The notes beneath the pieces are model-generated. The model was not told the origin of the DNA, ran no database searches, and was given only the letters and a program-made list of their open reading frames with translations. The position numbers were made by a program, and so were the translations under genes. Positions 16,198-24,762 of a stretch of 64,000 bases of DNA are shown here, piece by piece. The stretch's first letter is position 1. Each line of letters opens with the position of its first letter. The DNA is from Streptomyces olivochromogenes (lineage in GTDB: Bacteria; Actinomycetota; Actinomycetes; Streptomycetales; Streptomycetaceae): NCBI RefSeq assembly GCF_021538895.1, contig NZ_JADDRL010000029.1, positions 28,361 to 92,360 on the forward strand, read 5' to 3'.

Positions 16198-16395
16198 TGC
16201 TCGGTCGCCTGCGGGGGCGCCCAAGCCGGTGTCGAGGGGCCGATCGTGCTCAGCCCTTCGGGCCTCCGCGCGTTCGACCCCTCGACACCGGCGCGCCCCC
16301 TTCGGCTCCCTCGGGCCGACGCGTGGGGACAGCGGGGGTTGGTGGGCTCGTACCGTTGGGTGATCTTGTGAGGCCTGGCGAGGTCAGCCGGGGAC
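16198..16395 (+). repeat. Left copy of a structured inverted repeat
   Basis: This about 190-bp segment matches the reverse complement of 16440-16635 along most of its length. Its core is a hairpin with 15-bp arms at 16225-16239 and 16278-16292 (GCCGGTGTCGAGGGG pairing with CCCCTCGACACCGGC) and a 38-base loop holding GCCCTTCGGGC. Both outer flanks (GGGGGCGCCC-type sequence, then CGGGCCGACGCGTGGGGA and TTGGTGGGCTCGTACCG) are also shared with the other copy. Confidence 0.85.
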
Positions 16396-16439
16396 TGCTG
16401 ATTTTGCTGCCTTAGACACTGTCGTCAGACGCTGTCGTC

Positions 16440-16635
16440 GAAACGAACGCCCGCCAACGCGCATGGCTGATCACCGGTGCGGGCCCACCAAGGCCCACTG
16501 CTCCCACGCGTCGGCCGCGAGAGAGCCGTAGGGGGCGCGCCGGTGTCGGGACGGTGAACGCGCGGAGGCCCGAAGGGCCGAGCACGATCGCCGTCCCGAC
16601 ACCGGCTCAGGCGCCCCCGTAGGCGAACGAGCAAT
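16440..16635 (-). repeat. Right copy of the structured inverted repeat
   Basis: This is the inverted partner of 16198-16395. Its core hairpin has arms at 16539-16554 and 16591-16606 (GCCGGTGTCGGGACGG pairing with CCGTCCCGACACCGGC). The stem bases differ from the left copy but pairing is kept by matching changes on both sides, while the loop is conserved in inverted orientation. It ends one base before the monophosphatase stop, so it may also terminate that transcript. Confidence 0.85.
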
Positions 16636-17451
16636 CTAGTCGTGCCAGGCGCCCAAGTCCTCCAGGAGGCGCTGGAGGGGCTCGAAGACTCCCGGGGTGC
16701 CCGCGACCGTCAGGGCGGGTGAGGGGCGGTCTCCGGGGCGTCCTCCGGTCAGGGCGCCCGCCTCCCGGGCGATCAGGTCGCCCGCGCCGTAGTCCCAGGC
16801 GTTCAGGCCGCGCTCGTAGTAGCCGTCGAGCCGGCCCGCGGCCACGTCGCACAGGTCGACCGCGGCGGAGCCCCCGCGCCGGATGTCGCGCAGCAGCGGG
16901 ATCATCCGCGCGGCCACCGCGGCCTGGTGGGCGCGGACCTCGGAGACGTAGTTGAAGCCGGTGGAGACCAGCGCCTGGTCCAGGGGCGGCGCGGGCCGGC
17001 AGGACAGGCGGCGCTCGCCGTCCCAGGCGCCGGTGGCCCACGCCCCGCCGCCGCGCACCGCGCGGTACGTCTCGCCGCGCATCGGGGCGGCGACGACCCC
17101 GACGACGGTCTCCCCGTCCTGCTCGGCGGCGATGGACACCGCCCAGGTGGGCAGCCCGTACAGGTAGTTGACCGTGCCGTCGAGCGGGTCGATCACCCAG
17201 CGGATGCCGCTCGTGCCCTCGATGGAGGCGCCCTCCTCGCCGAGGAAGCCGTCGCCCGGGCGCCGGTCCGCGATCAGGTCGGTGATCAGCTTCTCGGCCG
17301 CGATGTCCATCTCGGTGACGACGTCGATCGGGCTGGACTTGGTGGCGGCGACCGCCAGGTCGGCCGGGCGGCCGTCGCGCAGCAGCTCGCCCGCGCGGCG
17401 GGCGGCGTCCTGGGCCAGGGCGAGCAGTTCCGTGTGCAGGGGGTCGGTCAC
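16636..17451 (-). CDS. Inositol-monophosphatase-family phosphatase
   Basis: A 271-residue Mg2+-dependent sugar-phosphatase of the IMPase/FBPase/CysQ superfamily. Metal-site motifs are present: FLGEEGAS (Glu-Glu), WVIDPLDGTVNYLYGLP (DPxDGT), and the C-terminal NAWDYGAGDLIAREAGALTG (WDxAAG-like, second Asp). From GTG 17451 the N terminus reads VTDPLHTELLALAQDAARRA. Likely substrates are myo-inositol-1-phosphate or related phosphates. It lies 8 bases downstream of the ferrochelatase gene on the same strand, so they form a unit conserved in Streptomyces, although no shared pathway is evident. Confidence 0.92.
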   Translation of the reverse strand: MTDPLHTELLALAQDAARRAGELLRDGRPADLAVAATKSSPIDVVTEMDIAAEKLITDLIADRRPGDGFLGEEGASIEGTSGIRWVIDPLDGTVNYLYGLPTWAVSIAAEQDGETVVGVVAAPMRGETYRAVRGGGAWATGAWDGERRLSCRPAPPLDQALVSTGFNYVSEVRAHQAAVAARMIPLLRDIRRGGSAAVDLCDVAAGRLDGYYERGLNAWDYGAGDLIAREAGALTGGRPGDRPSPALTVAGTPGVFEPLQRLLEDLGAWHD

Positions 17452-17459
17452 GGGGGTCC

Positions 17460-18587
17460 TCACGCGTAGGGGCTGTCGGCGCCCGCGGCGGCCGGGCGGG
17501 GGGCGCGGGCCGGGCAGCAGCCGACCGGGCACACGTCGTGGCTCGCGCCGAGTGTGCCCAGCGCGCACGGCGTGATGTCCCGTCCGCTCTCCACGGCGGC
17601 GCGCTCCAGGACGAGTTCGCGGACCGCGGCGGCGAACCTGGGGTCGTCGCCGACGGTGGCGGAGCGCCGCACCGGCAGGCCCAGCTCCTCGGCCTTGGCC
17701 TTCGCCTCGGTGTCGAGGTCGTAGAGGACCTCCATGTGGTCGGAGACGAAGCCGATGGGGGCCATGACGACGGCCGGGACCCCGGCGCCGTGCAGCTTCT
17801 CCAGGTGGTCGCAGATGTCGGGCTCCAGCCACGGGATGTGCGGGGCGCCGGAGCGGGACTGGTAGACGAGCCGCCAGGGGTGGTCGACGCCGGTGCGCTC
17901 GCGGACGGCGTCGGCGATCAGCTCGGCCACGTCCAGGTGCTGCTCGACGTACGCGCCGCCCTCCCCGTGGGCCTCGACCGGGCCGGAGGTGTCCGCGGCG
18001 GAGTCCGGGACGGAGTGGGTCGTGAAGGCGATGTGGGCGCCGCCCCGGACCTCCTCGGGCAGATCGGCGAGGGAGGCGACCACCCCGTCGATCATGGGCT
18101 CCACGAAGCCGGGGTGGTTGAAGTAGTGCCGCAGCTTGTCGATCCTGGGCGATTCCAGGCCCTCGGCGTGCAGGGCGGCCAGCGAGTCGGCGAGGTTCTC
18201 GCGGTACTGGCGGCAACCCGAGTAGGAGGCGTACGCGCTGGTGGCCAGGACCAGGATGCGGCGGCGGCCGTCGGCGACCATCTCGCGCAGGGTGTCCGTC
18301 AGGTACGGGGCCCAGTTGCGGTTGCCCCAGTAGACCGGCAGGTCCAGGCCGTGCTCGGCGAAGTCCTTGCGGAGGGCGTCCAGCAGGGCGCGGTTCTGGT
18401 CGTTGATCGGGCTGACCCCGCCGAACAGGAAGTAGTGCTGCCCGACTTCCTTGAGGCGTTCCTTGGGGATGCCGCGCCCGCGCGTCACGTTCTCCAGGAA
18501 CGGAACCACGTCGTCCGGGCCTTCCGGGCCGCCGAAGGAGAGCAGGAGCAGGGCGTCGTAGGGGGTGGCATCGAGCGCGTCTGGCAT
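17460..18587 (-). CDS. hemH: Coproporphyrin III ferrochelatase
   Basis: A 375-residue ferrochelatase from ATG 18587. Features are LLLLSFGGPEGPDDVVPFLE at the N terminus, the catalytic histidine in IAFTTHSVPDSAA, LVYQSRSGAPHIPWLEPDI, and VVMAPIGFVSDHMEVLYDLD with the conserved Glu. It inserts iron into coproporphyrin III in the actinobacterial coproporphyrin-dependent heme route (so it is also called CpfC). The C-terminal cysteine cluster (TPCALGTLGASHDVCPVGCC) together with upstream residues fits the [2Fe-2S] site known in some actinobacterial ferrochelatases. An iron-box-like sequence lies in the divergent promoter region at 18670-18690. Confidence 0.95.
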   Translation of the reverse strand: MPDALDATPYDALLLLSFGGPEGPDDVVPFLENVTRGRGIPKERLKEVGQHYFLFGGVSPINDQNRALLDALRKDFAEHGLDLPVYWGNRNWAPYLTDTLREMVADGRRRILVLATSAYASYSGCRQYRENLADSLAALHAEGLESPRIDKLRHYFNHPGFVEPMIDGVVASLADLPEEVRGGAHIAFTTHSVPDSAADTSGPVEAHGEGGAYVEQHLDVAELIADAVRERTGVDHPWRLVYQSRSGAPHIPWLEPDICDHLEKLHGAGVPAVVMAPIGFVSDHMEVLYDLDTEAKAKAEELGLPVRRSATVGDDPRFAAAVRELVLERAAVESGRDITPCALGTLGASHDVCPVGCCPARAPRPAAAGADSPYA

Positions 18588-18669
18588 GGGTCCGATCCTG
18601 CCACCCGCCACTGACGGCCGGGAAACAGCGGGGTGACGAGTCCGGTTCCGGCCGGAATTCCCAGGTGCG

Positions 18670-18690
18670 TTAGGGTTGCCTAACCCGTAA
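18670..18690. promoter_or_regulatory. Iron-box-like site (DmdR/IdeR type)
   Basis: TTAGGGTTGCCTAACCC with a following GTAA lies between the divergent ferrochelatase and MFS genes. Read on the minus strand it contains GGTTAGGC and CCCTAA, matching about 13 of 19 positions of the actinobacterial iron box TTAGGTTAGGCTCACCTAA. It is 38 bases upstream of the MFS start. Confidence 0.5.
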
Positions 18691-18727
18691 GCTGTAACGA
18701 CTCTCTTCACACCTTACGGAGCCCTGC

Positions 18728-19966
18728 GTGCCCAGCCCCTATCGCGCCCTGTTCGACGCCCCCGGCACCAAGGGCTTCTCCGCCGCGGGCTTCCTCGGCC
18801 GGATGCCGCTGTCGATGATGGGCATCGGCGTGGTCACGATGATCTCCCAGCTCACCGGGCGGTACGGGCTCGCGGGCGCGCTGTCGGCCACCATCGCGCT
18901 GGCCGCCGCCGCGATCGGGCCGCAGATCTCCCGGCTGGTGGACCAGCACGGGCAGAGCCGCGTGCTGCGTCCCGCCACGCTGGTGGCGCTCGCGGCGGCG
19001 GCCGGACTGCTGCTCGCCGCGCACTTCGGGTGGCCGGACTGGACCCTGTTCGTCTGCGCGGCCGGGATCGGCTCCGTGCCGAGCCTCGGCGCGATGATCC
19101 GGGCCCGCTGGGCGGCCATCTACCGGGGCACCCCGAAGCTGCACACCGCCTACTCGTTCGAATCGGTGGTCGACGAGGTCTGCTTCATCTTCGGACCGAT
19201 CATCTCCATCGGACTGTCCACGGCCTGGTTCCCGGAGGCGGGGCCGCTGCTCGCGGCCTGCTTCCTGGCCGCCGGCGTCTTCTGGCTGACCGCCCAGCGG
19301 GCCACCGAGCCTGCGCCGCACCCGCGCGAGCACCACGGCAGCGGCAGCGCGCTGCGCTCCGGTGGCCTCCAGGTGCTGGTGGGCACCTTCGTGGCGACCG
19401 GGGCGATCTTCGGGGCCGTCGACGTGGTCACCGTCGCGTTCGCCGACGAGCGGGGCCACAAGGGCGCCGCGAGCGTCGTCCTGGCGCTGTACGCGGCGGG
19501 CTCCTGCCTCGCCGGCCTGGTGTTCGGACTGCTGCGCTTCGCGGGGGCACCGGAACGCCGGTGGTTGCTGGGCATATGCGCGATGGCCGTGAGTATGATC
19601 CCCCTCCTACTGGTCGGAAACTTGCCGCTTCTGGCCGTGGCGCTGTTCGTTGCGGGCCTGACCATCGCACCGACGATGATCACGACGATGTCCCTCATCG
19701 AAGAGCACGTACCTCGCGCACAGCTCACCGAGGGCATGTCCTGGGTGAGCACCGGCCTCGCGGTCGGCGTCGCGCTCGGCTCCTCCGTGGCCGGCTGGGT
19801 GATCGACGCAGCCGGCGCGCGGGCCGGGTACGGGGTTCCGGTGGTGTCCGGAGCCGTCGCGGTCGCGGTCGGTTTCCTCGGGTACCGCCGGCTCAACAGG
19901 CCGGCCGCGGGTCGGGGAGGCACCGTTGAGCACCACAGCGAGCGGGAAGAGCGGCACGTGGCGTAA
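18728..19966 (+). CDS. MFS transporter
   Basis: A 412-residue major-facilitator protein starting at GTG 18728. About twelve hydrophobic helices are visible, including MPLSMMGIGVVTMISQLTGR (helix 1), LRPATLVALAAAAGLLLAAH, and LPLLAVALFVAGLTIAPTMI. A loop motif RLVDQHGQSRVLRP between helices 2 and 3 corresponds to the MFS motif A position. The substrate is unknown. The iron-box-like site upstream raises the possibility of iron or siderophore/heme-related transport (inference). The 3' end overlaps the TTG start of the oxidase gene by 41 bases in another frame, indicating coupling. Confidence 0.9.
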   Translation: MPSPYRALFDAPGTKGFSAAGFLGRMPLSMMGIGVVTMISQLTGRYGLAGALSATIALAAAAIGPQISRLVDQHGQSRVLRPATLVALAAAAGLLLAAHFGWPDWTLFVCAAGIGSVPSLGAMIRARWAAIYRGTPKLHTAYSFESVVDEVCFIFGPIISIGLSTAWFPEAGPLLAACFLAAGVFWLTAQRATEPAPHPREHHGSGSALRSGGLQVLVGTFVATGAIFGAVDVVTVAFADERGHKGAASVVLALYAAGSCLAGLVFGLLRFAGAPERRWLLGICAMAVSMIPLLLVGNLPLLAVALFVAGLTIAPTMITTMSLIEEHVPRAQLTEGMSWVSTGLAVGVALGSSVAGWVIDAAGARAGYGVPVVSGAVAVAVGFLGYRRLNRPAAGRGGTVEHHSEREERHVA

Positions 19967-21245
19967 CTGGGGAGGCAACGTCGCCGCACGCCCCGTCCGG
20001 GAGGTCGCGCCGGCCTCCGTGGAGGAGCTGTCCGCGGCCGTGCGCAAGGCCGCCGAGGACGGGCTGACGGTGAAGGCCGTCGGCAGCGGGCACTCCTTCA
20101 CCTCCATCGCCGCCACCGGCGGCGTCCTGATCCGCCCTCAGCTGCTGACGGGCATCCGCTCCATCGACCGCGACGCCATGACCGTCACGGTCGAGGCCGG
20201 CACCCCGCTCAAGCGGCTCAACTTGGCCCTGGCCCGCGAGGGCCTCTCGCTCACCAATATGGGCGACATCATGGAGCAGACGGTCTCCGGGGCCACCAGC
20301 ACCGGCACGCACGGCACCGGCCGCGAATCCGCCTCCATAGCCGCCCAGATCAAGGGCCTCGAACTCGTGACGGGCGACGGCTCGCTGCTGACCTGCTCCG
20401 AGAAGGAGAACCCGGAGGTCTTCGCGGCCGCCCGCATCGGGCTGGGCGCCCTGGGCGTCATCACCGCGATCACCTTCGCGGTGGAGCCGGTATTCCTGCT
20501 CACCGCCCGCGAGGAGCCGATGCCGTTCGACCGGGTGCTGGCCGAGTTCGACCAACTGTGGGCCGAGAACGAGCACTTCGAGTTCTACTGGTTCCCGCAC
20601 ACCGGGAACACCAACACCAAGCGCAACAACCGCAGCGCCGGACCGGAGCAGCCGGTGGGGCGGCTGGCCGGCTGGTTCGAGGACGAGTTCCTCTCCAACG
20701 GCGTCTTCCAGGCGGCCAACTGGGTCGGCCGCACGGCGCCCGCCGCCATCCCCACGATCGCCAAGGTCTCCAGCCGGGCACTGTCCGCGCGGACGTACAC
20801 GGACATCCCCTACAAGGTCTTCACATCGCCGCGCCGGGTGCGCTTCGTGGAGATGGAGTACGCCGTCCCGCGCGAGGCGCTGGCGGACACGCTGCGCGAA
20901 ATCAGGGCCATGGTGGACCGTTCGCGGTTCAGGATCAGCTTCCCGGTCGAGGTCCGCACCGCCCCGGCCGACGACATCACCCTCTCCACCGCCTCCGCCC
21001 GGGACAGCGCCTACATCGCCGTCCACATGTTCAAGGGGACGCCCTATCAGGCGTACTTCACCGCCGCCGAACGCATCTTCACGGCGCACGAGGGACGGCC
21101 GCACTGGGGCAAGGTGCACACCCGCGACGCGGCGTACTTCGCCGAGGTCTACCCGCGCTTCGGGGAGTTCACCGCCCTGCGGGACCGGCTCGACCCCGAC
21201 CGGCTCTTCCAGAACGACTACCTGCGCAGAGTGCTGGGCGAATAG
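19926..21245 (+). CDS. FAD-linked sugar/aldonolactone oxidase (VAO family)
   Basis: A 439-residue flavoprotein with an FAD-binding PCMH domain (15-190): VKAVGSGHSFTSIAATGGVL holds the histidine that carries covalent FAD in relatives, and GATSTGTHGTGRES is the flavin loop. The C-terminal half (190-439) is the D-arabinono-1,4-lactone oxidase domain (EFYWFPHTGNTNTKRNNRS and HWGKVHTRDAAYF). Members include L-gulonolactone, arabinonolactone and alditol oxidases, which reduce O2 to H2O2. The substrate is not determined here. The TTG 19926 start is supported by the conserved N terminus (GTWRNWGGNVAARPVREVAP); it lies inside the 3' end of the MFS gene. Confidence 0.9.
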   Translation: MSTTASGKSGTWRNWGGNVAARPVREVAPASVEELSAAVRKAAEDGLTVKAVGSGHSFTSIAATGGVLIRPQLLTGIRSIDRDAMTVTVEAGTPLKRLNLALAREGLSLTNMGDIMEQTVSGATSTGTHGTGRESASIAAQIKGLELVTGDGSLLTCSEKENPEVFAAARIGLGALGVITAITFAVEPVFLLTAREEPMPFDRVLAEFDQLWAENEHFEFYWFPHTGNTNTKRNNRSAGPEQPVGRLAGWFEDEFLSNGVFQAANWVGRTAPAAIPTIAKVSSRALSARTYTDIPYKVFTSPRRVRFVEMEYAVPREALADTLREIRAMVDRSRFRISFPVEVRTAPADDITLSTASARDSAYIAVHMFKGTPYQAYFTAAERIFTAHEGRPHWGKVHTRDAAYFAEVYPRFGEFTALRDRLDPDRLFQNDYLRRVLGE

Positions 21246-21667
21246 CGCGCGGACGCACGCCGAGAACCCCCGGTTCCATATCCGGTGATTTCGTGAACTA
21301 CACCACGCCCATGATCGCGAAAACCGCTTACGGACGGCCAAGTCGCGTTCCTTGCCAGAAGTTGGGCGGCGCGCCAATCCACGCACGTGGTCCAAATGGA
21401 GTACTGTTGCGAGCCCTGGGTCAGGCCTCCCGCCAGGGTGTCCGTGGCCTCGCAGGACCGCCGGGAGGGGGCTAGTTGCACAGGGTGACGGAGTTGGTCA
21501 CTTAGCGTTGCGAATAGGTAACCGTGCCATAACGGCGGCCCAGGGCCCATGCCCGACACGCCGGGCAACTCGGCAAGGTTGTGGCAGGCTGCACCCGGGC
21601 AGGCCACACTCGACTAGCGGAAGCAGCGACGCACGTGACGTCGGCAGGCACCACCCGGGAGGTCCCC
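21246..21667. other. Long leader/promoter region of sepH
   Basis: 422 bases without a convincing gene. The left third is the 3' flank of the oxidase gene and shows no strong hairpin. Around 21485-21530 the sequence is A+T-richer and includes GTGACGGAGTTGGTCAC (imperfect palindrome) and promoter-like TTGGTC ... TAGGTA with 15-base spacing. The ribosome binding site GGGAGG lies just before the sepH ATG at 21668. Confidence 0.5.
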
Positions 21668-22699
21668 ATGCCCGAACTGCGTGTCGTGGCCGTCTCGAAT
21701 GACGGCACACGGCTGGTGCTGAAGGCTGCCGACGCAACGGAGTACACGCTTCCGATCGACGAACGGCTGCGTGCCGCCGTCCGGGGCGACCGCCCCCGCC
21801 TCGGCCAGATCGAGATCGAGGTGGAGAGCCATCTCCGCCCCCGTGACATCCAGGCGCGGATACGTGCGGGCGCGACCGCGGAAGAGGTCGCACAGCTCGC
21901 CGGCATCCCCGTCGACCGCGTACGCCGGTTCGAGGGCCCGGTCCTCGCCGAGCGTGCCTTCATGGCCGAGCGGGCCCGCAAGACCCCGGTCCGCAGACCC
22001 GGCGAGAACTCCGGTCCGCTGCTCGGCGAGGCCGTCCAGGAGCGACTGCTGCTGCGCGGCGCGGAGAAGGACACCGTGCAGTGGGACTCCTGGCGCCGCG
22101 ACGACGGCACCTGGGAGGTCCTGCTGGTCTACCGGGTCGCGGGCGAACCGCACTCGGCGAGCTGGACGTACGACCCGCCACGGCGGCTCGTCCAGGCCGT
22201 CGACGACGAGGCGCGCTCGCTGATCGGCGAGTCCGACGACCTCGCCGCGCCGGAGCCGAGCTTCCCGTTCGTGCCGCGCATCGCCCGGCTGCCCCGCGAC
22301 CGCCCGCTGGACCGTTCCCCCGACCGCGAGCGGCCCGCCCTGCCGGCGCAGGCGAGCGAGCCCGCCGAGGAGAGCACCGGCGAACGCGACTCGCTGACCA
22401 GCCTGTTGGAGGCGGTACCGAGCTTCCGCGGCGACATGGTGGTGCCCGAGCGTCCCGCGGAGACGCCGGAGGAGCCCCCGGCCGAACCCGTGGCGGAGGA
22501 GCCTCCCGCCCCGGCGGCCTCGGCCGGTTCCGCCTACGCGGACGTCCTCATGCCCCGCTCCGTGGGCAGCCACCGCGACCGGCTGGTCGGCGCCACCGAC
22601 CGGCAGGCCGAGGCGGACGGCGTCCGTCCGGGCCGCCGGGCGGCCGTCCCGAGCTGGGACGAGATCGTCTTCGGCACGCGACGCAAGAAGCAGGAATAA
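21668..22699 (+). CDS. sepH: SepH septation regulator
   Basis: A 343-residue protein whose N-terminal half (1-180) is the DUF3071 domain: MPELRVVAVSNDGTRLVLKA, then a helix-turn-helix (LRPRDIQARIRAGATAEEVA, QLAGIPVDRVRRFEGPVLAE). A low-complexity, Pro/Glu-rich linker follows (230-300), ending in a conserved SWDEIVFGTRRKK tail. SepH is the actinobacterial cell-division protein that binds FtsZ and promotes Z-ring assembly during vegetative and sporulation septation. The ATG at 21668 has GGGAGGT upstream. It is monocistronic, with a strong bidirectional terminator 18 bases after its stop. Confidence 0.95.
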   Translation: MPELRVVAVSNDGTRLVLKAADATEYTLPIDERLRAAVRGDRPRLGQIEIEVESHLRPRDIQARIRAGATAEEVAQLAGIPVDRVRRFEGPVLAERAFMAERARKTPVRRPGENSGPLLGEAVQERLLLRGAEKDTVQWDSWRRDDGTWEVLLVYRVAGEPHSASWTYDPPRRLVQAVDDEARSLIGESDDLAAPEPSFPFVPRIARLPRDRPLDRSPDRERPALPAQASEPAEESTGERDSLTSLLEAVPSFRGDMVVPERPAETPEEPPAEPVAEEPPAPAASAGSAYADVLMPRSVGSHRDRLVGATDRQAEADGVRPGRRAAVPSWDEIVFGTRRKKQE

Positions 22700-22717
22700 T
22701 CAGCCGTACGGCCGTGT

Positions 22718-22755
22718 CGAGGAGGGGGTCCGCCCGCGGGCGGACCCCCTCCTCG
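22718..22755. terminator. Bidirectional terminator, sepH / sulfurtransferase
   Basis: A perfect palindrome of 38 bases (CGAGGAGGGGGTCCGCCCG and its complement, no unpaired loop beyond the turn) lies between the convergent genes, 18 bases after sepH and 6 bases after the sulfurtransferase stop. Confidence 0.9.
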
Positions 22756-22761
22756 CGGCTG

Positions 22762-23622
22762 CTACTGCGGGTCCGGGCCCACGGCCACCGGCCGGGACGG
22801 ATCCGCGGACCACTCCGACCACGAACCGGCGTACAGCGCCGCCTCGATGCCCGCCACCGCGAGCGCCAGGACCTCGTGGGCTCCCGACACGCCCGAGCCG
22901 CAGTACACGCCGACCTCCGCGTCCTGTGCGACGCCGAGCGACTTGAACCGCGTCCTCAGCTCCTGAGCCGGCAGGAACCGCCCGTCCGGCCCCACGTTCT
23001 CCGTCGTCGGCGCGGACAGGGCGCCCGGGATGTGCCCGCCCACCGGGTCGATCGGTTCCACGTCACCCCGGTAGCGCTCCCCCGCCCGCGCGTCGAGCAG
23101 CACGCCGGAGCGGGCCAGCGCGGCGGCCCCGTCGGCGTCGAGGAGCCCCAGGGCGCCCGGCACCGGCACGAAGTCGCCCTCGGCCGGGGCGGGCACCTCC
23201 GTCGACAGGGGTCCGTCCCAGGACGGCAACCCGCCGTCCAGGACCCGCACGTCCGGGTGACCCGTCCAGCGCAACAGCCACCAGGCGCGGGCCGCCGCCC
23301 AGCCCTGGCCGCCGTCGTACACGACCACGGGGCGATCTGCGGACACGCCCGCGCGGCGCATCGCGGCGCCGAACTCCGCCGTGTCCGGCAATGGGTGGCG
23401 ACCGCGCGCGCCGGGGGGCGAGGCCAGTTCTCGGTCCAGGTCGACGAAGACGGCGCCCGGGATGTGCCCGGCCTCGTACTCGGCTCGCCCGTCGAAGGCC
23501 GGGGCGCCGGCCGCCTTCGCCAGACTCAACTGCCAGCGGACGTCGAGCAGCACCGGCGGGTCGCCCCCGGTCGAGTCGTGCGCGAGTTGGGCTGCGGTGA
23601 TGATGGCTTTCATGGCCTCCAC
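22762..23622 (-). CDS. Thiosulfate/3-mercaptopyruvate sulfurtransferase (two rhodanese domains)
   Basis: A 286-residue tandem-rhodanese protein. The inactive N-terminal domain (7-140) has VLLDVRWQLSL and YEAGHIPGAVFVDLDREL; the active domain (160-280) has the cysteine loop VYCGSGVSGAHEVLAL, the CGSGVS form being typical of SseA-like enzymes. It transfers sulfane sulfur to cyanide or other acceptors in the cytoplasm. Two starts nine bases apart (23622 and 23613, MEAMKAII) are both possible. It is convergent with sepH and divergent from the VOC gene, and appears to be transcribed alone. Confidence 0.92.
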   Translation of the reverse strand: MEAMKAIITAAQLAHDSTGGDPPVLLDVRWQLSLAKAAGAPAFDGRAEYEAGHIPGAVFVDLDRELASPPGARGRHPLPDTAEFGAAMRRAGVSADRPVVVYDGGQGWAAARAWWLLRWTGHPDVRVLDGGLPSWDGPLSTEVPAPAEGDFVPVPGALGLLDADGAAALARSGVLLDARAGERYRGDVEPIDPVGGHIPGALSAPTTENVGPDGRFLPAQELRTRFKSLGVAQDAEVGVYCGSGVSGAHEVLALAVAGIEAALYAGSWSEWSADPSRPVAVGPDPQ

Positions 23623-23934
23623 TCATACGCCAGGGGTGGCCGCATCGTCCAGGTCCGACTAATCTGCTCCGCCGGACAGCCCCGATCACCAGGCGTACGG
23701 GATCGGGCACATGCTGTGCAGCTGATGGACACCCGGCGGCAAACACCCGGAAACAGGTGCGAAACGGCGGACCGGGCATCCTCGCGGCGGTGCCGCGAGG
23801 CAGCGGCGCGGTCGCGAGGAAGCAGTGCCACCGAGGTGCGAGCATCGGCACGGGGCGTACCCGCTGCCGCGGCGCACCGGGTCCGGAGAGCGGAAGCGAC
23901 ACGGCCACCGCGAGGGGCCGGGGAGAGAGTGACG
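23623..23934. other. Divergent intergenic region
   Basis: 312 bases between outward-facing genes. No gene and no clear palindrome are seen. It must contain the sulfurtransferase promoter at its left end and the VOC promoter at its right; GGGAGAG at 23921-23927 is the VOC ribosome binding site. Confidence 0.5.
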
Positions 23935-24738
23935 ATGACCGAGGCACGGGGGTCGGCCGGCCCGAACAGCGGCACGCACGTTCGGCGCGCGCCCGGCACG
24001 CCCTGCTGGGTGAGTCTGATGGTGCACGCGCTGGGTGCGACCGAGGAGTTCTACGGAGCGCTGTTCGGCTGGGAGTTCCAGCCCGGGCCCCGACAACTCG
24101 GCCCGTACGTGCGGGCGCTGCTCGACGGGCAGGAGGTGGCGGGCATCGGTCAGCTGCCGCCGGACCGCCATCTGCCGATCGCCTGGACGCCCTACCTCGC
24201 CTCGGACGACGTGGACCGCACGGCCGACCGGATCCGGGGCTGCGGGGGCACGGTGGGCGTGGGCCCGCTGGACGCGGCCGAGGCCGGGCGGATGGCGATC
24301 GCCTCGGACCCCTCGGGGGCGGTGTTCGGCATCTGGCAGCCCGCACCGCACCTGGGTACGGTCGTCACCGGCCTGCCCGGCACGGCCGCCTGGAACGAGC
24401 TGCGCACCTTCGAGACGGCGAGCGTGGCCAAGTTCTACGAGTCGGTCTTCGGCTACGAGGAGGAGCCGGTGGTCTCCGCCGATTTCGACTACGTGACCCT
24501 GCACGTCGAGGGCCGCCCCGTCGCCGGTATCCACGGCGTCGGCCACTCGCTGCCCCGTGACCGGGGACCGCACTGGCTGACGTACTTCGAGGTCGCCGAC
24601 ACCGACGAGGCGCTGCTGCACGTGGCCGAGCTGGGCGGCCATGTGCTCAAGCCGGCCCACGACAGCGCGCACGGCAGGGCGGCGACGGTGGCGGATCCGG
24701 AGGGCGCGGTCTTCTCGGTGATCCAGAGCCCGCACTGA
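23935..24738 (+). CDS. VOC-superfamily (glyoxalase-like) protein with two domains
   Basis: A 267-residue protein made of two vicinal-oxygen-chelate domains (about 20-130 and 145-265). Domain 1 shows CWVSLMVHALGATEEFYGAL, FGWEFQPG and SDPSGAVFGIWQ; domain 2 shows WNELRTFETASVAKFYESVF and ADPEGAVFSVIQ. This layout matches the Streptomyces hydroxylase/27-kDa-antigen Cfp30B-like proteins of unknown substrate. It is predicted cytoplasmic. ATG 23935 is preferred to the GTG six bases earlier because of ribosome binding site spacing. The tdk gene converges on it with only 24 bases between stops. Confidence 0.9.
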   Translation: MTEARGSAGPNSGTHVRRAPGTPCWVSLMVHALGATEEFYGALFGWEFQPGPRQLGPYVRALLDGQEVAGIGQLPPDRHLPIAWTPYLASDDVDRTADRIRGCGGTVGVGPLDAAEAGRMAIASDPSGAVFGIWQPAPHLGTVVTGLPGTAAWNELRTFETASVAKFYESVFGYEEEPVVSADFDYVTLHVEGRPVAGIHGVGHSLPRDRGPHWLTYFEVADTDEALLHVAELGGHVLKPAHDSAHGRAATVADPEGAVFSVIQSPH

Positions 24739-24762
24739 TCCCCAGGGCCCCGAGGCCGGTCG

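Noticed and set aside
16191..16634. Two 70-aa frames in the inverted repeats (RLRGRLSRC-type)
   Set aside because: Their similarity is due to the repeat itself; changes preserve stem pairing rather than codons.
22081..23934. 885-aa rightward frame spanning sepH to the VOC gene
   Set aside because: It runs through sepH out of frame and across the antisense of the sulfurtransferase; only the last 267 residues are a real protein.
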